This document shows positions 25,353 through 38,389 of a DNA stretch of 64,000 bases, in pieces (position 1 is the first letter of the stretch; every line of letters starts with the position of its first letter). Below the pieces are notes generated by a model that saw only the letters and a program-made list of their open reading frames with translations, did not search any database and was not told the DNA's origin. This DNA comes from Acanthococcus lagerstroemiae (taxonomy: Eukaryota > Arthropoda > Insecta > Hemiptera > Eriococcidae). The stretch is taken from positions 56,351,211 through 56,415,210 of the forward strand of contig CM063113.1 of assembly GCA_031841125.1 (NCBI GenBank), in the 5' to 3' direction. A program made the position numbers and the translations under genes.

Positions 25353-27589
25353 CCGAAAATAGAAATTGAATTGAACAAAATACTGAAAATCCAAGAAGGT
25401 GATGCGTTGTTTTCAATTATAGAAAAAGTTTCCCTTCATTCTCGACAAAAAATTTGACTTCGGTTTCCGAGCGTCGATCCTACCTACAAGTATGCTATGA
25501 AATGTCAATTCCTCTATGTACATATAATTTTCAAGTTTCAAGAAATTTAGTGAGTCGTGCCCAATTCAAACAAAAATTGCAGTCCTGGTCATTATGACAG
25601 AGTTTTCCAATTCTAAGTCCTTTGTTCTCTCTCTCGAGGTATAATTTGCTAACTTTTAAATTTTTAAATGACCATGATTGAAAATGAATTACTTTAAATG
25701 ACTTCATGACTTTTTTTCAAAATAAATGACTTTCAATGTCTTAAATGACAGTTAGAACCCTGTTCATATATGAATGGGGAATTCAGGCGTCAGAATAATG
25801 ATGTATGAAAGGATTTCATCCCTAAAATTATTAATAAGATAATACGACTCGAGCATACACTCTATCATATGTATCAATTAAAGATTGCATCGTCGATGTT
25901 AAATTCATAATGGTAGACGTACAATGACAAGGAATTCCATTCCATTCCATTCCTAACTCCCATTCAAGCTGCTGCTAGTCATCGCGCGGGGTTACAGACA
26001 ATAAGGTTTTGCCCCACTCAAGAAAAACAGAATTTTCTGTGTTGTACAGCACCAGATTTACCTACAGGCACTACAACAAGCACCAGCTCGGAGCGGCCAA
26101 TTTTGAGCATTTTTGTTTTCAGCACATTTTGGCGGGCCACCAGCCAGACACGGTGCTGTAAATAAAAAACTACTGAACAGATACAAAAAAATTTCCAGCT
26201 AGGTGCCTGGGGGCCCAAGTGCTTGTAAGCGACTTTAATATTAATCCGGCTTCATGATTTCCACAATAATGCTATTGAAGAAATTAATAGAATCCCAATC
26301 CGATCTCTACTTAGTCTACCTAATTAAAATAATCGAACAGGAATAGGTAGGTATAGGAAATGACAACTAATTGACAGTTAGTGATGACGGGAATACATGT
26401 GGCATCAGTTACTGTGTACATTCTTGAACAAAATTTGCGAGTACAGGGTGTCCCAAAAGAATGAGCATAGCCAAGAGGGGGGGAGGGGCAAGAGGAAAAC
26501 CTGAAATTGAACGTAAAAATATGCAAGAATGAGCAATTTTTCGCCTTTAAAACACGTGTTTTTTTTTAAATTTTGCTTGAGCAGTAATTTTATTTTCATT
26601 TTTTATAAAATAGTCCCCTAATACATATTATATTGGCAATTTTCAAAAAATACCACAATTTTCGACTTTTTTCCCCTTGAAAGTCTTACTCCCCCCTCCC
26701 CTTGAGAAAATCCTGACTACAACACTGCCCAAAAGTCAGGTTTCAATTTTGCTCGGTACACTACACATACTGCCTGATTCTCGCCCGTCTTCATGCGTCT
26801 CGAGACCAGACTCTCAATGTGACCACGGCAGACACACGGAACATTTTTGTGTACCTTCTTGCCATTCTGCAAACTGTGCAGTTCGCGGGTTTAGTTGCTG
26901 AAATCGAAATGATCAGCCTTTTCACTCTGAAACAGTCTACTGTTTCCAAGATGTACCCAATTGATATACTTTGATCGACGTATCATCTTATAATTCGCTT
27001 ACAAATTATCTCCTTCGATGTGGAGAAGAATTTCGACTTCAAGGAATAACTGAATACAGCTTCAAGCTTTGACTGGGAAATTCCTGGTTCTACAATGTAA
27101 AATCTGCCCCCTCCCCAATTAGGGCGCTAGAAATGCACAGACGCAAAATTAGGTACATACATTTTAATGAAAAAACATAGGGTCTGAGGGGTCAAGCAAA
27201 AACTGTTTAAACGGCCGGTGGACCGGCTAGGGGCAATTTTTCCCTTATCCTCCCTCATTGATCCACTCCTAGAATAATTAGTAACTGAATATTCCATTAA
27301 ATGACAAAAATGTGACATAACTTACCGATAAATAACAGTGCATGCAAATCCGCTTCACGAATATTAAACCACTGAACCACTCAGCGACGCATGAAATTTT
27401 AACTGAAACCACTTATTCCGCACTTCCAGACTCCGGAGTCGAGATAACACACTCGTACCTATTACCGAACAGGATCGTGGGAATATTCGCAAACGTGTAA
27501 AGGCGCCGACGCGACGACAACCTTCAAAGCTCAATTCTTTTGCACATCACTATGCGGCTGACGAATATTCGATGATCAGCCTAACCTCG
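25353..27589. other. Transposon interior, no gene seen
   Basis: AT-rich sequence with scattered simple repeats, for example (ATTCC)3 near 25935 and recurring AAATGAC words near 25670-25750. An ACAGGGTGTCCCAAAA word near 26444 resembles a transposable-element terminus but has no partner here. A 7-bp hairpin CCTGACT/AGTCAGG lies at 26712-26740. All frames are short and no domain is seen. Confidence 0.45.
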
Positions 27590-27794
27590 GACACTGTTCG
27601 ATAGTAATTCGACAACAATCAAATTTACTCGTTCCACTCAGTCGAACTTCCGACACTGTTCGACAGTAATTCGACAGCAATCAAATTTATTCGTCCCGCC
27701 CCTTTATTTTCAGCCAATTAGAAAGCTTTAGTCGAAGATTTCGATAGTTCGACACATGTCGAACTGTCGAACGACACTAATTTTGTCAGATCGG
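27590..27794 (-). repeat. Right subterminal repeat region of the transposon (TGTCGAA/TTCGACA)
   Basis: Contains TTCGACA and TGTCGAA words in both orientations and two related blocks containing GACACTGTTCGA and AATTCGACA, near 27590 and 27650. It ends in GATCGG. It mirrors the composition of the left end but not its exact sequence. Confidence 0.65.
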
Positions 27795-27798
27795 GAAC
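27795..27798 (+). repeat. Target-site duplication, right (GAAC)
   Basis: Second copy of GAAC directly after GATCGG. The satellite monomer then resumes exactly where it was interrupted (TTCTTCATGGAGCTG). Confidence 0.75.
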
Positions 27799-30700
27799 TT
27801 CTTCATGGAGCTGAAAATCCATATTCGTTTCCAAATTGGAAATTTCCGGCCACCCAATCCCCTCCCACCTTTCAGAACTGCGAAGGAATTATTCAGCTGA
27901 CACTTTGAATTCCAATTGCTACGCCCATTATCGGCAGAAATTGCTGATTTTTTGTGTGGAACTTCGTCATCATGCTAAAAATCCAGATTCGTTTCCAAAT
28001 TGAAGATTTTCGGTCATTTAACCCTCTCCCTCCCTTCCGAACTGCGAACTAATCATTCAGCTGACACTTTGAATTCCAATTGCTACGCCCATTATCGGTA
28101 GAAATTGCTGATTTTTGTGTGGAACTTCGTAATCCAGCTCCAAATCAAGATTCGTTTCCAAATTGGAAATTTCCGGCCACCTAATCCCCTCCCACCTTTC
28201 AGAACTGCGAAGGAATTATTCAGCTGACACTTTGAATTCCAATTGCTACGCCCATTATGAGTAGAAATTGCTGATTTTGTGTGTGGAACTTCGTAATCCA
28301 GCTCCAAATCAAGATTCGTTTCCAAATTGGAAATTTCCGGCCACCTAATCCCCTCCCACCTTTCAGAACTGCGAAGGAATTATTCAGCTGACACTTTGAA
28401 TTCCAATTGCTACGCCCATTATCGGTAGAAATTGCTGATTTTTTGTGTGGAACTTCGTAATCCAGCTCCAAAACAAGATTCGTTTCCAAATTGGAAATTT
28501 CCGGCCACCTAATCCCCTCCCACCTTTCAGAACTGCGAAGGAATTATTCAGCTGACACTTTGAATTCCAATTGCTACCCCCATTATCAGTAGAAATTGCT
28601 GATTTCTTCTGTGGAACTTCGTCATCATGCTAAAAATCTAGATTCGTTTCCAAATTGAAGATTTTCGGTCATTTAACCCTCTCCCTTCCTTCTGAACTGC
28701 GAACTAATAGTTCAGCTGACAATTTGAATTCTAATTGCTACGCCCATTATCAGTAGAAATTGCTGAATTTTTGTGTTGAATTGCCTCATGGGGCGACAAA
28801 TCCAGATTTGTTTCCAAATTTGAAATTTCCGTTTACCTAACCCCCTCCCACCCTTCAGAACTGCGAACTAATCATTAGGCTGACACTTTGAACTCCAATT
28901 GCTACGCCCATCATCGGTAGAAATTGCTGATTTTTTGTGTGGAACTTCGTAATCCAGCTCCAAATCAAGATTCGTTTCCAAATTGGAAATTTCCGGCCAC
29001 CTAATCCCCTCCCACCTTTCAGAACTGCGAAGATTTATTCAGCTGACACTTTGAATTCCAATTGCTACGCCGATTATGAGTAGAAATTGCTGATTTTTTG
29101 TAAGGAACTTCTTCATGGAGCTGAAAATCCATATTCGTTTCCAAATTGATAATTTCCGATCACTCAACTCCCTCCCTCCCTTCCGAACTGCGAACTAATC
29201 ATTCAGCTGACACTTTGAATTCCAATTGCTACGCCCATTATCGGCAGAAATTGCTGACTTTTTGTGTGGAACGTCGTAATCCAGCTCAAAATCAAGATTC
29301 GTTTCCAAATTGGAAATTTCCGGCCACCCAACCCCCTCCCACCTTTCAGAACTGCGAAGGAGTTATACAGCTGACATTTTGAATTCCAATTGCTACGCCC
29401 ATCATCGGTAGAAATTGCTGATTTTTTGTGTGGAACTGCGTAATAGGACTAAGAATCCAGATTCGTTTCCAAATTAGAAATTTCCGGCCACCTAACCCCC
29501 TCCATCCCTTCTGAACTGCGAACTAATTATTCAGCTGACACTTTGAATTCTAATTGCTACGCCCAGTATCAGTAGAAATTGCTGAATTTTTGTGTTGAAC
29601 TGCCTCATGGGGCGACAAATCCAGATTTGTTTCCAAATTGGAAATTTCCGGCCACCTAACCCCATCCCTCCCTTCAGAACTGCGAACTAATCATTCAGCT
29701 GACACTTTGAATTCCAATTGCTACGCCCATTATCGGTAGAAATTGCTGATTTTTTGTGTGGAACTTCGTAATCCAGCTCAAAATCAAGATTCGTTTCCAA
29801 ATTGGAAATTTCCGGCCACCTAATCCCCTCTCACCTTTCAGAACTGCGAAGGAATTATTCAGCTGACACTTTGAATTCCAATTGCTACGCCCATTATGAG
29901 TAGAAATTGCTGATTTTTTGTGTGGAACTTCGTAATCCAGCTCAAAATCAAGATTCGTTTCCAAATTGGAAATTTCCGGCCACCTAATCCCCTCCCACCT
30001 TTCAGAACTGTGAAGGAATTATTCAGCTGACACTTTGAATTCCAATTGCTACACCCATTATCGGTAGAAATTGCTGATTTTTTGTGTGGTACTTCGTAAT
30101 CCAGCTCCAAATCAAGATTCGTTTCCAAATTGGAAATTTCCGGCCACCTAATCCCCTCCCACCTTTCAGAACTGCGAAGGAATTATTCAGCTGACACTTT
30201 GAATTCCAATTGCTACGCCCATTATCGGTAGAAATTGCTGATTTTTTGTGTGGAACTTCGTAATCCAGCTCAAAATCAAGATTCGTTTCCAAATGGGAAA
30301 TTTCCGGCCACCCAACCCCCTCCCACCTTTCAGAACTGCGAAGGAATTATACAGCTGACACTTTGAATTCCAATTGCTACGCCCATCATCGGTAGAAATT
30401 GCTGATTTTTTGTGTGGAACTGCATAATAGGACTAAGAATCCAGATTCGTTTCCAAATTAGAAATTTCCGGCCACCTAACCCCCTCCATCCCTTCTGAAC
30501 TGCGAACTAATTATTCAGCTGACACTTTGAATTCCAATTGCTACGCCCATTATCGGTAGAAAGTGCTGATTTTTGGTGTGGAACTTCGTAATCCAGCTCC
30601 AAATCAAGATTCGTTTCCAAATTGGAAATTTCCGGCCACCTAATCCCCTCCCACCTTTCAGAACTGCGAAGGAATTATTCAGCTGACACTTTGAATTCCA

Positions 30701-31640
30701 ATTGCTACGCCCATTATGAGTAGAAATTGATGATTTTTTGTGTGGAACTTCGTAATCCAGCTAAAAATCATGATTGGTTTCCAAATTGGAAATTTCCGGC
30801 CACCTAACCCTCTCCCTCCCTTCAGAACTGCGAACTAATTATTCAGCTGACACTTTGAATTCTAATTGCTACGCCCATTATCAGTAGAAATTGCTGAATT
30901 TTTGTGTTGAACTGCCTCATGGGGCGACAAATCCAGATTTGTTTCCAAATTGGAAATTTCCGGCCACCTAACCCCGTCCCTCCCTTCAGAACTGCGAACT
31001 AATCATTCAGCTGACACTTTGAATTCCAATTGCTACGCCCATTATCGGTAGAAATTGCTGATTTTTTGTGTGGAACTTCGTAATCCAGCTCCAAATCAGG
31101 ATTCGTTTCCAAATTGGAAATTTCCGGCCACCTAATCCCCTCCCACCTTTCAGAACTGCGAAGGAATTATTCAGCTGACACTTTGAATTCCAATTGCTAC
31201 GCCCATTATGAGTAGAAATTGCTGATTTTTTGTGTGGAACTTCGTAATCCAGCTCAAAATCAAGATTCGTTTCCAAATTGGAAATTTCCGGCCACCTAAT
31301 CCCCTCCCACCTTTCAGAACTGTGAAGGAATTATTCAGCTGACACTTTGAATTCCAATTGCTACGCCCATTATCGGTAGAAATTGCTGATTTTTTGTGTG
31401 GAACTTCGTAATCCAGCTCCAAATCAGGATTCGTTTCCAAATTGGAAATTTCCGGCCACCTAATCCCCTCCCACCTTTCAGAACTGCGAAGGAATTATTC
31501 AGCTGACACTTTGAATTCCAATTGCTACGCCGATTATGAGTAGAAATTGCTGAATTTTTGTAAGGAACTTCTTCATGGAGCTGAAAATCCATATTCGTTT
31601 CCAAATTGATAATTTCCGATCACTCAACCCCCTCCCTCCC
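27799..31640. repeat. Array block paralogous to 8404-12700, right of the transposon
   Basis: Matches 8404-8635 directly, then loses about three monomers near 28030 (offset falls from 19391 to 18904). It then follows 9188-10478 at +18904, 10627-10896 at +19068 and 11937-12200 at +19070. Shared private variants include TTTCCGTTTACC and TTGATGATTTTTT monomers. Confidence 0.82.
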
Positions 31641-33961
31641 TTCCGACCTGCGAACTAATCATTCAGCTGACACTTTGAATTCCAATTGCTACGCCCATTA
31701 TCGGTAGAAATTGCTGATTTTTTGTGTGGAACGTCGTAATCCAGCTCAAAATCAAGATTCGTTTTCCAAATGGGAAATTTCCGGTCACCCAACCCCCTCC
31801 CACCTTTCAGAACTGCGAAGGAATTATACAGCTGACACTTTGAATTCCAATTGCTACGCCCATCATCGGTAGAAATTGCTGATTTTTTGTGTGGAACTGC
31901 GTAATAGGACTAAGAATCCAGATTCGTTTCCAAATTAGAAATTTCCGGCCACCTAACCCCCTCCATCCCTTCTGAACTGCGAACTAATTATTCAGCTGAC
32001 ACTTTGAATTCTAATTGCTACGCCCAGTATCAGTAGAAATTGCTGAATTTTTGTGTTGAACTGCCTCATGGGGCGACAAATCCAGATTTGTTTCCAAATT
32101 GGAAATTTCCGGCCACCTAACCCCATCCCTCCCTTCAGAACTGCGAACTAATCATTCAGCTGACACTTTGAATTCCAATTGCTACGCCCATTATCGGTAG
32201 AAATTGCTGATTTTTTGTGTGGAACTTCGTAATCCAGCTCCAAATCAAGATTCGTTTCCAAATTGGAAATTTCCGGCCACCTAATCCCATCTCACCTTTC
32301 AGAACTGCGAAGGAATTATTCAGCTGACACTTTGAATTCCAATTGCTACGCCCATTATGAGTAGAAATTGCTGATTTTTTGTGTGGAACTTCGTAATCCA
32401 GCTCAAAATCAAGATTCGTTTCCAAATTGGAAATTTCCGGCCACCTAATCCCCTCCCACCTTTCAGAACTGTGAAGGAATTATTCAGCTGACACTTTGAA
32501 TTCCAATTGCTACACCCATTATCGGTAGAAATTGCTGATTTTTTGTGTGGTACTTCGTAATCCAGCTCCAAATCAAGATTCGTTTCCAAATTGGAAATTT
32601 CCGGCCACCTAATCCCCTCCCACCTTTCAGAACTGCGAAGGAATTATTCAGCTGACACTTTGAATTCCAATTGCTACGCCCATTATCGGTAGAAATTGCT
32701 GATTTTTTGTGTGGAACTTCGTAATCCAGCTCCAAATCAGGATTCGTTTCCAAATTGGAAATTTCCGGCCACCTAATCCCCTCCCACCTTTCAGAACTGC
32801 GAAGGAATTATTCAGCGGACACTTTGAATTCCAATTGCTACGCCGATTATGAGTAGAAATTGCTGAATTTTTGTAAGGAACTTCTTCATGGAGCTGAAAA
32901 TCCATATTCGTTTCCAAATTGATAATTTCCGATCACTCAACCCCCTCCCTCCCTTCCGACCTGCGAACTAATCATTCAGCTGACACTTTGAATTCCAATT
33001 GCTACGCCCATTATCGGTAGAAATTGCTGATTTTTTGTGTGGAACGTCGTAATCCAGCTCAAAATCAAGATTCGTTTTCCAAATGGGAAATTTCCGGCCA
33101 CCCAACCCCCTCCCACCTTTCAGAACTGCGAAGGAATTATACAGCTGACACTTTGAATTCCAATTGCTACGCCCATCATCGGTAGAAATTGCTGATTTTT
33201 TGTGTGGAACTGCATAATAGGACTAAGAATCCAGATTCGTTTCCAAATTAGAAATTTCCGGCCACCTAACCCCCTCCATCCCTTCTGAAAGTGCGAACTA
33301 ATTATTCAGCTGACACTTTGAATTCCAATTGCTACGCCCATTATCGGTAGAAAGTGCTGATTTTTGGTGTGGAACTTCGTAATCCAGCTCCAAATCAAGA
33401 TTCGTTTCCAAATTGGAAATTTCCGGCCACCTAATCCCCTCCCACCTTTCAGAACTGCGAAGGAATTATTCAGCTGACACTTTGAATTCCAATTGCTACG
33501 CCCATTATGAGTAGAAATTGATGATTTTTTGTGTGGAACTTCGTAATCCAGCTAAAAATCATGATTGGTTTCCAAATTGGAAATTTCCGGCCACCTAACC
33601 CCCTCCCTCCCTTCAGAACTGCGAACTAATTATTCAGCTGACAGTTTGAATTCTAATTGCTACGCCCATTATCAGTAGAAATTGCTGAATTTTTGTGTTG
33701 AACTGCCTCATGGGGCGACAAATCCAGATTTGTTTCCAAATTGGAAATTTCCGGCCACCTAACCCCGTCCCTCCCTTCAGAACTGCGAACTAATCATTCA
33801 GCTGACACTTTGAATTCCAATTGCTACGCCCATTATCGGTAGAAATTGCTGATTTTTTGTGTGGAACTTCGTAATCCAGCTCCAAATCAGGATTCGTTTC
33901 CAAATTGGAAATTTCCGGCCACCTAATCCCCTCCCACCTTTCAGAACTGCGAAGGAATTAT

Positions 33962-36740
33962 TCAGCTGACACTTTGAATTCCAATTGCTACGCCCATTAT
34001 GAGTAGAAATTGCTGATTTTTTGTGTGGAACTTCGTAATCCAGCTCAAAATCAAGATTCGTTTCCAAATTGGAAATTTCCGGCCACCTAATCCCCTCCCA
34101 CCTTTCAGAACTGTGAAGGAATTATTCAGCTGACACTTTGAATTCCAATTGCTACGCCCATTATCGGTAGAAATTGCTGATTTTTTGTGTGGAACTTCGT
34201 AATCCAGCTCCAAATCAGGATTCGTTTCCAAATTGGAAATTTCCGGCCACCTAATCCCCTCCCACCTTTCAGAACTGTGAAGGAATTATTCAGCTGACAC
34301 TTTGAATTCCAATTGCTACGCCCATTATCGGTAGAAATTGCTGATTTTTTGTGTGGAACTTCGTAATCCAGCTCCAAATCAAGATTCGTTTCCAAATTGG
34401 AAATTTCCGGCCACCTAATCCCCTCTCACCTTTCAGAACTGCGAAGGAATTATTCAGCTGACACTTTGAATTCCAATTGCTACGCCCATTATGAGTAGAA
34501 ATTGCTGATTTTTTGTGTGGTACTTCGTAATCCAGCTCCAAATCAAGATTCGTTTCCAAATTGGAAATTTCCGGCCACCTAATCCCCTCCCACCTTTCAG
34601 AACTGCGAAGGAATTATTCAGCTGACACTTTGAATTCCAATTGCTACGCCCATTATCGGTAGAAATTGCTGATTTTTTGTGTGGAACTTCGTAATCCAGC
34701 TCCAAATCAGGATTCGTTTCCAAATTGGAAATTTCCGGCCACCTAATCCCCTCCCACCTTTCAGAACTGCGAAGGAATTATTCAGCTGACACTTTGAATT
34801 CCAATTGCTACGCCGATTATGAGTAGAAATTGCTGAATTTTTGTAAGGAACTTCTTCATGGAGCTGAAAATCCATATTCGTTTCCAAATTGATAATTTCC
34901 GATCACTCAACCCCCTCCCTCCCTTCCGACCTGCGAACTAATCATTCAGCTGACACTTTGAATTCCAATTGCTACGCCCATTATCGGTAGAAATTGCTGA
35001 ATTTTTGTGTGGAACGTCGTAATCCAGCTCAAAATCAAGATTCGTTTCCAAATGGGAAATTTCCGGCCACCCAACCCCCTCCCACCTTTCAGAACTGCGA
35101 AGGAATTATACAGCTGACACTTTGAATTCCAATTGCTACGCCCATCATCGGTAGAAATTGCTGATTTTTTGTGTGGAACTGCATAATAGGACTAAGAATC
35201 CAGATTCGTTTCCAAATTAGAAATTTCCGGCCACCTAACCCCCTCCATCCCTTCTGAAAGTGCGAACTAATTATTCAGCTGACACTTTGAATTCCAATTG
35301 CTACGCCCATTATCGGTAGAAAGTGCTGATTTTTGGTGTGGAACTTCGTAATCCAGCTCCAAATCAAGATTCGTTTCCAAATTGGAAATTTCCGGCCACC
35401 TAATCCCCTCCCACCTTTCAGAACTGCGAAGGAATTATTCAGCTGACACTTTGAATTCCAATTGCTACGCCCATTATGAGTAGAAATTGATGATTTTTTG
35501 TGTGGAACTTCGTAATCCAGCTCAAAATCAAGATTCGTTTCCAAATTGGAAATTTCCGGCCACCTAATCCCCTCCCACCTTTCAGAACTGTGAAGGAATT
35601 ATTCAGCTGACACTTTGAATTCCAATTGCTACGCCCATTATCGGTAGAAATTGCTGATTTTTTGTGTGGAACTTCGTAATCCAGCTCCAAATCAGGATTC
35701 GTTTCCAAATTGGAAATTTCCGGCCACCTAATCCCCTCCCACCTTTCAGAACTGCGAAGGAATTATTCAGCTGACACTTTGAATTCCAATTGCTACGCCC
35801 ATTATCGGTAGAAATTGCTGATTTTTTGTGTGGAACTTCGTAATCCAGCTCCAAATCAAGATTCGTTTCCAAATTGGAAATTTCCGGCCACCTAATCCCC
35901 TCTCACCTTTCAGAACTGCGAAGGAATTATTCAGCTGACACTTTGAATTCCAATTGCTACGCCCATTATGAGTAGAAATTGCTGATTTTTTGTGTGGAAC
36001 TTCGTAATCCAGCTCCAAATCAAGATTCGTTTCCAAATTGGAAATTTCCGGCCACCTAATCCCCTCCCACCTTTCAGAACTGCGAAGGAATTATTCAGCT
36101 GACACTTTGAATTCCAATTGCTACGCCCATTATCGGTAGAAATTGCTGATTTTTTGTGTGGAACTTCGTAATCCAGCTCCAAATCAGGATTCGTTTCCAA
36201 ATTGGAAATTTCCGGCCACCTAATCCCCTCCCACCTTTCAGAACTGCGAAGGAATTATTCAGCTGACACTTTGAATTCCAATTGCTACGCCGATTATGAG
36301 TAGAAATTGCTGAATTTTTGTAAGGAACTTCTTCATGGAGCTGAAAATCCATATTCGTTTCCAAATTGATAATTTCCGATCACTCAACCCCCTCCCTCCC
36401 TTCCGAACTGCGAACTAATCATTCAGCTGACACTTTGAATTCCAATTGCTACGCCCATTATCGGTAGAAATTGCTGATTTTTTGTGTGGAACGTCGTAAT
36501 CCAGCTCAAAATCAAGATTCGTTTCCAAATGGGAAATTTCCGGCCACCCAACCCCCTCCCACCTTTCAGAACTGCGAAGGAATTATTCAGCTGACACTTT
36601 GAATTCCAATTGCTACGCCCATCATCGGTAGAAATTGCTGATTTTTTGTGTGGAACTGCATAATAGGACTAAAATCGAGATTCGTTTCCAAATTAGAAAT
36701 TTCCGGCCACCTAACCCCCTCCATCCCTTCTGAACTGCGA
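33962..36740. repeat. Tandem 9-mer duplication in the right part (1477-bp offset)
   Basis: Six or more successive monomers at 33962-34887 recur at 35439-36364 with a constant offset of 1477 bp, including the D-class unit (34618 and 36095) and the following G and B units. Its order (A A A A A D G B A) differs from the 9-mer of the left part, so this is an independent higher-order unit. Confidence 0.75.
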
Positions 36741-38225
36741 ACTAATTATTCAGCTGACACTTTGAATTCCAATTGCTACGCCCATTATCGGTAGAAAGTG
36801 CTGATTTTTGGTGTGGAACTTCGTAATCCAGCTCCAAATCAAGATTCGTTTCCAAATTGGAAATTTCCGGCCACCTAATCCCCTCCCACCTTTCAGAACT
36901 GCGAAGGAATTATTCAGCTGACACTTTGAATTCCAATTGCTACGCCCATTATGAGTAGAAATTGCTGATTTTTTGTGTGGAACTTCGTAATCCAGCTAAA
37001 AATCATGATTGGTTTCCAAATTGGAAATTTCCGGCCACCTAACCCCCTCCCTCCCTTCAGAACTGCGAACTAATTATTCAGCTGACACTTTGAATTCTAA
37101 TTGCTACGCCCATTATCAGTAGAAATTGCCTAATTTTTGTGTTGAACTGCCTCATGGGGCGACAAATCCAGATTTGTTTCCAAATTGGAAATTTCCGGCC
37201 ACCTAACCCCGTCCCTCCCTTCAGAACTGCGAACTAATCATTCAGCTGACACTTTGAATTCCAATTGCTACGCCCATTATCGGTAGAAATTGCTGATTTT
37301 TTGTGTGGAACTTCGTAATCCAGCTCCAAATCAGGATTCGTTTCCAAATTGGAAATTTCCGGCCACCTAATCCCCTCCCGCCTTTCAGAACTGCGAAGGA
37401 ATTATTCAGCTGACACTTTGAATTCCAATTGCTACGCCCATTATGAGTAGAAATTGCTGATTTTTTGTGTGGAACTTCGTAATCCAGCTCAAAATCAGGA
37501 TTCGTTTCCAAATTGGAAATTTCTGGCCACCTAATCCCCTCCCACCTTTCAGAACTGTGAAGGAATTATTCAGCTGACACTTTGAATTCTAATTGCTACG
37601 CCCAGTATCAGTAGAAATTGCTGAATTTTTGTGTTGAACTGCCTCATGGGGCGACAAATCCAGATTTGTTTCCAAATTGGAAATCTCCGGCCACCTAACC
37701 CCATCCCTCCCTTCAGAACTGCGAACTAATCATTCAGCTGACACTTTGAATTCCAATTGCTACGCCCATTATCGGTAGAAATTGCTGATTTTTTGTGTGG
37801 AACTTCGTAATCCAGCTCCAAATCAAGATTCGTTTCCAAATTGGAAATTTCCGGCCACCTAATCCCCTCTCACCTTTCAGAACTGCGAAGGAATTATTCA
37901 GCTGACACTTTGAATTCCAATTGCTACGCCCATTATGAGTAGAAATTGCTGATTTTTTGTGTGGAACTTCGTAATCCAGCTCAAAATCAAGATTCGTTTC
38001 CAAATTGGAAATTTCCGGCCACCTAATCCCCTCCCACCTTTCAGAACTGCGAAGGAATTATTCAGCTGACACTTTGAATTCCAATTGCTACGCCCATTAT
38101 CGGTAGAAATTGCTGATTTTTTGTGTGGAACTTCGTAATCCAGCTCCAAATCAAGATTCGTTTCCAAATTGGAAATTTCCGGCCACCTAATCCCCTCCCA
38201 CCTTTCAGAACTGCGAAGGAATTAT

Positions 38226-38389
38226 TCAGCTGACACTTTGAATTCCAATTGCTACGCCCATTATCGGTAGAAATTGCTGATTTTTTGTGTGGAACTTCGT
38301 AATCCAGCTCCAAATCAGGATTCGTTTCCAAATTGGAAATTTCCGGCCACCTAATCCCCTCCCACCTTTCAGAACTGCGAAGGAATTAT
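38226..38389 (+). repeat. Representative satellite monomer (class A)
   Basis: One interior 164-bp unit, given as a reference. It contains, in order: CAGCTGA; CAATTG; a GTAGAA donor-like site (38267); a T6 tract; the class-specific segment; a near-perfect dyad TTTCCAAATTGGAAA (38325-38339) overlapping the perfect 10-bp palindrome GGAAATTTCC (38335-38344); CTAAT (38351-38355) followed by a pyrimidine tract and CAG (38370-38372). Since 164 is not a multiple of 3, no reading frame persists from monomer to monomer. Confidence 0.9.

Larger units (their letters stand above)
23159..27794. mobile_element. Unclassified non-autonomous DNA transposon inserted in the satellite
   Basis: A 4636-bp sequence unlike the satellite, with exact junctions. 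Its ends are inverted (CCGATC at 23159-23164, GATCGG at 27789-27794). It is flanked by the 4-bp direct repeat GAAC (23155-23158 and 27795-27798); a 5-bp reading, GGAAC, is possible if the last G belongs to the flank. The unoccupied sequence is preserved at 8400-8403, so this is a clean insertion and not array decay. Only the first 6 bp of the inverted ends match; beyond that the ends share clusters of TTCGACA/TGTCGAA motifs, as expected for subterminal transposase-binding sites. No open frame longer than about 100 codons is present and no transposase or reverse transcriptase is recognisable. A 4-bp target duplication occurs in several superfamilies (for example Sola, Chapaev, Ginger), and I cannot choose among them. 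Confidence 0.8.

Noticed and set aside
26444..26470. ACAGGGTGTCCCAAAA as a terminus of another nested transposon
   Set aside because: No inverted partner or target duplication was found within the element, so it is not called.
38321..38340. CENP-B box in the monomer
   Set aside because: Only the TTGGAAACG core matches; the required TTCG and CGGG elements are absent at the right spacing.
38331..38344. NF-kB/Dorsal site (GGAAATTTCC) or CArG box (CCAAATTGG) as a regulatory element
   Set aside because: The first lacks the third G of the usual GGG half-site and the second has five, not six, A/T bases. Occurrence in every satellite unit makes a specific regulatory role unlikely.
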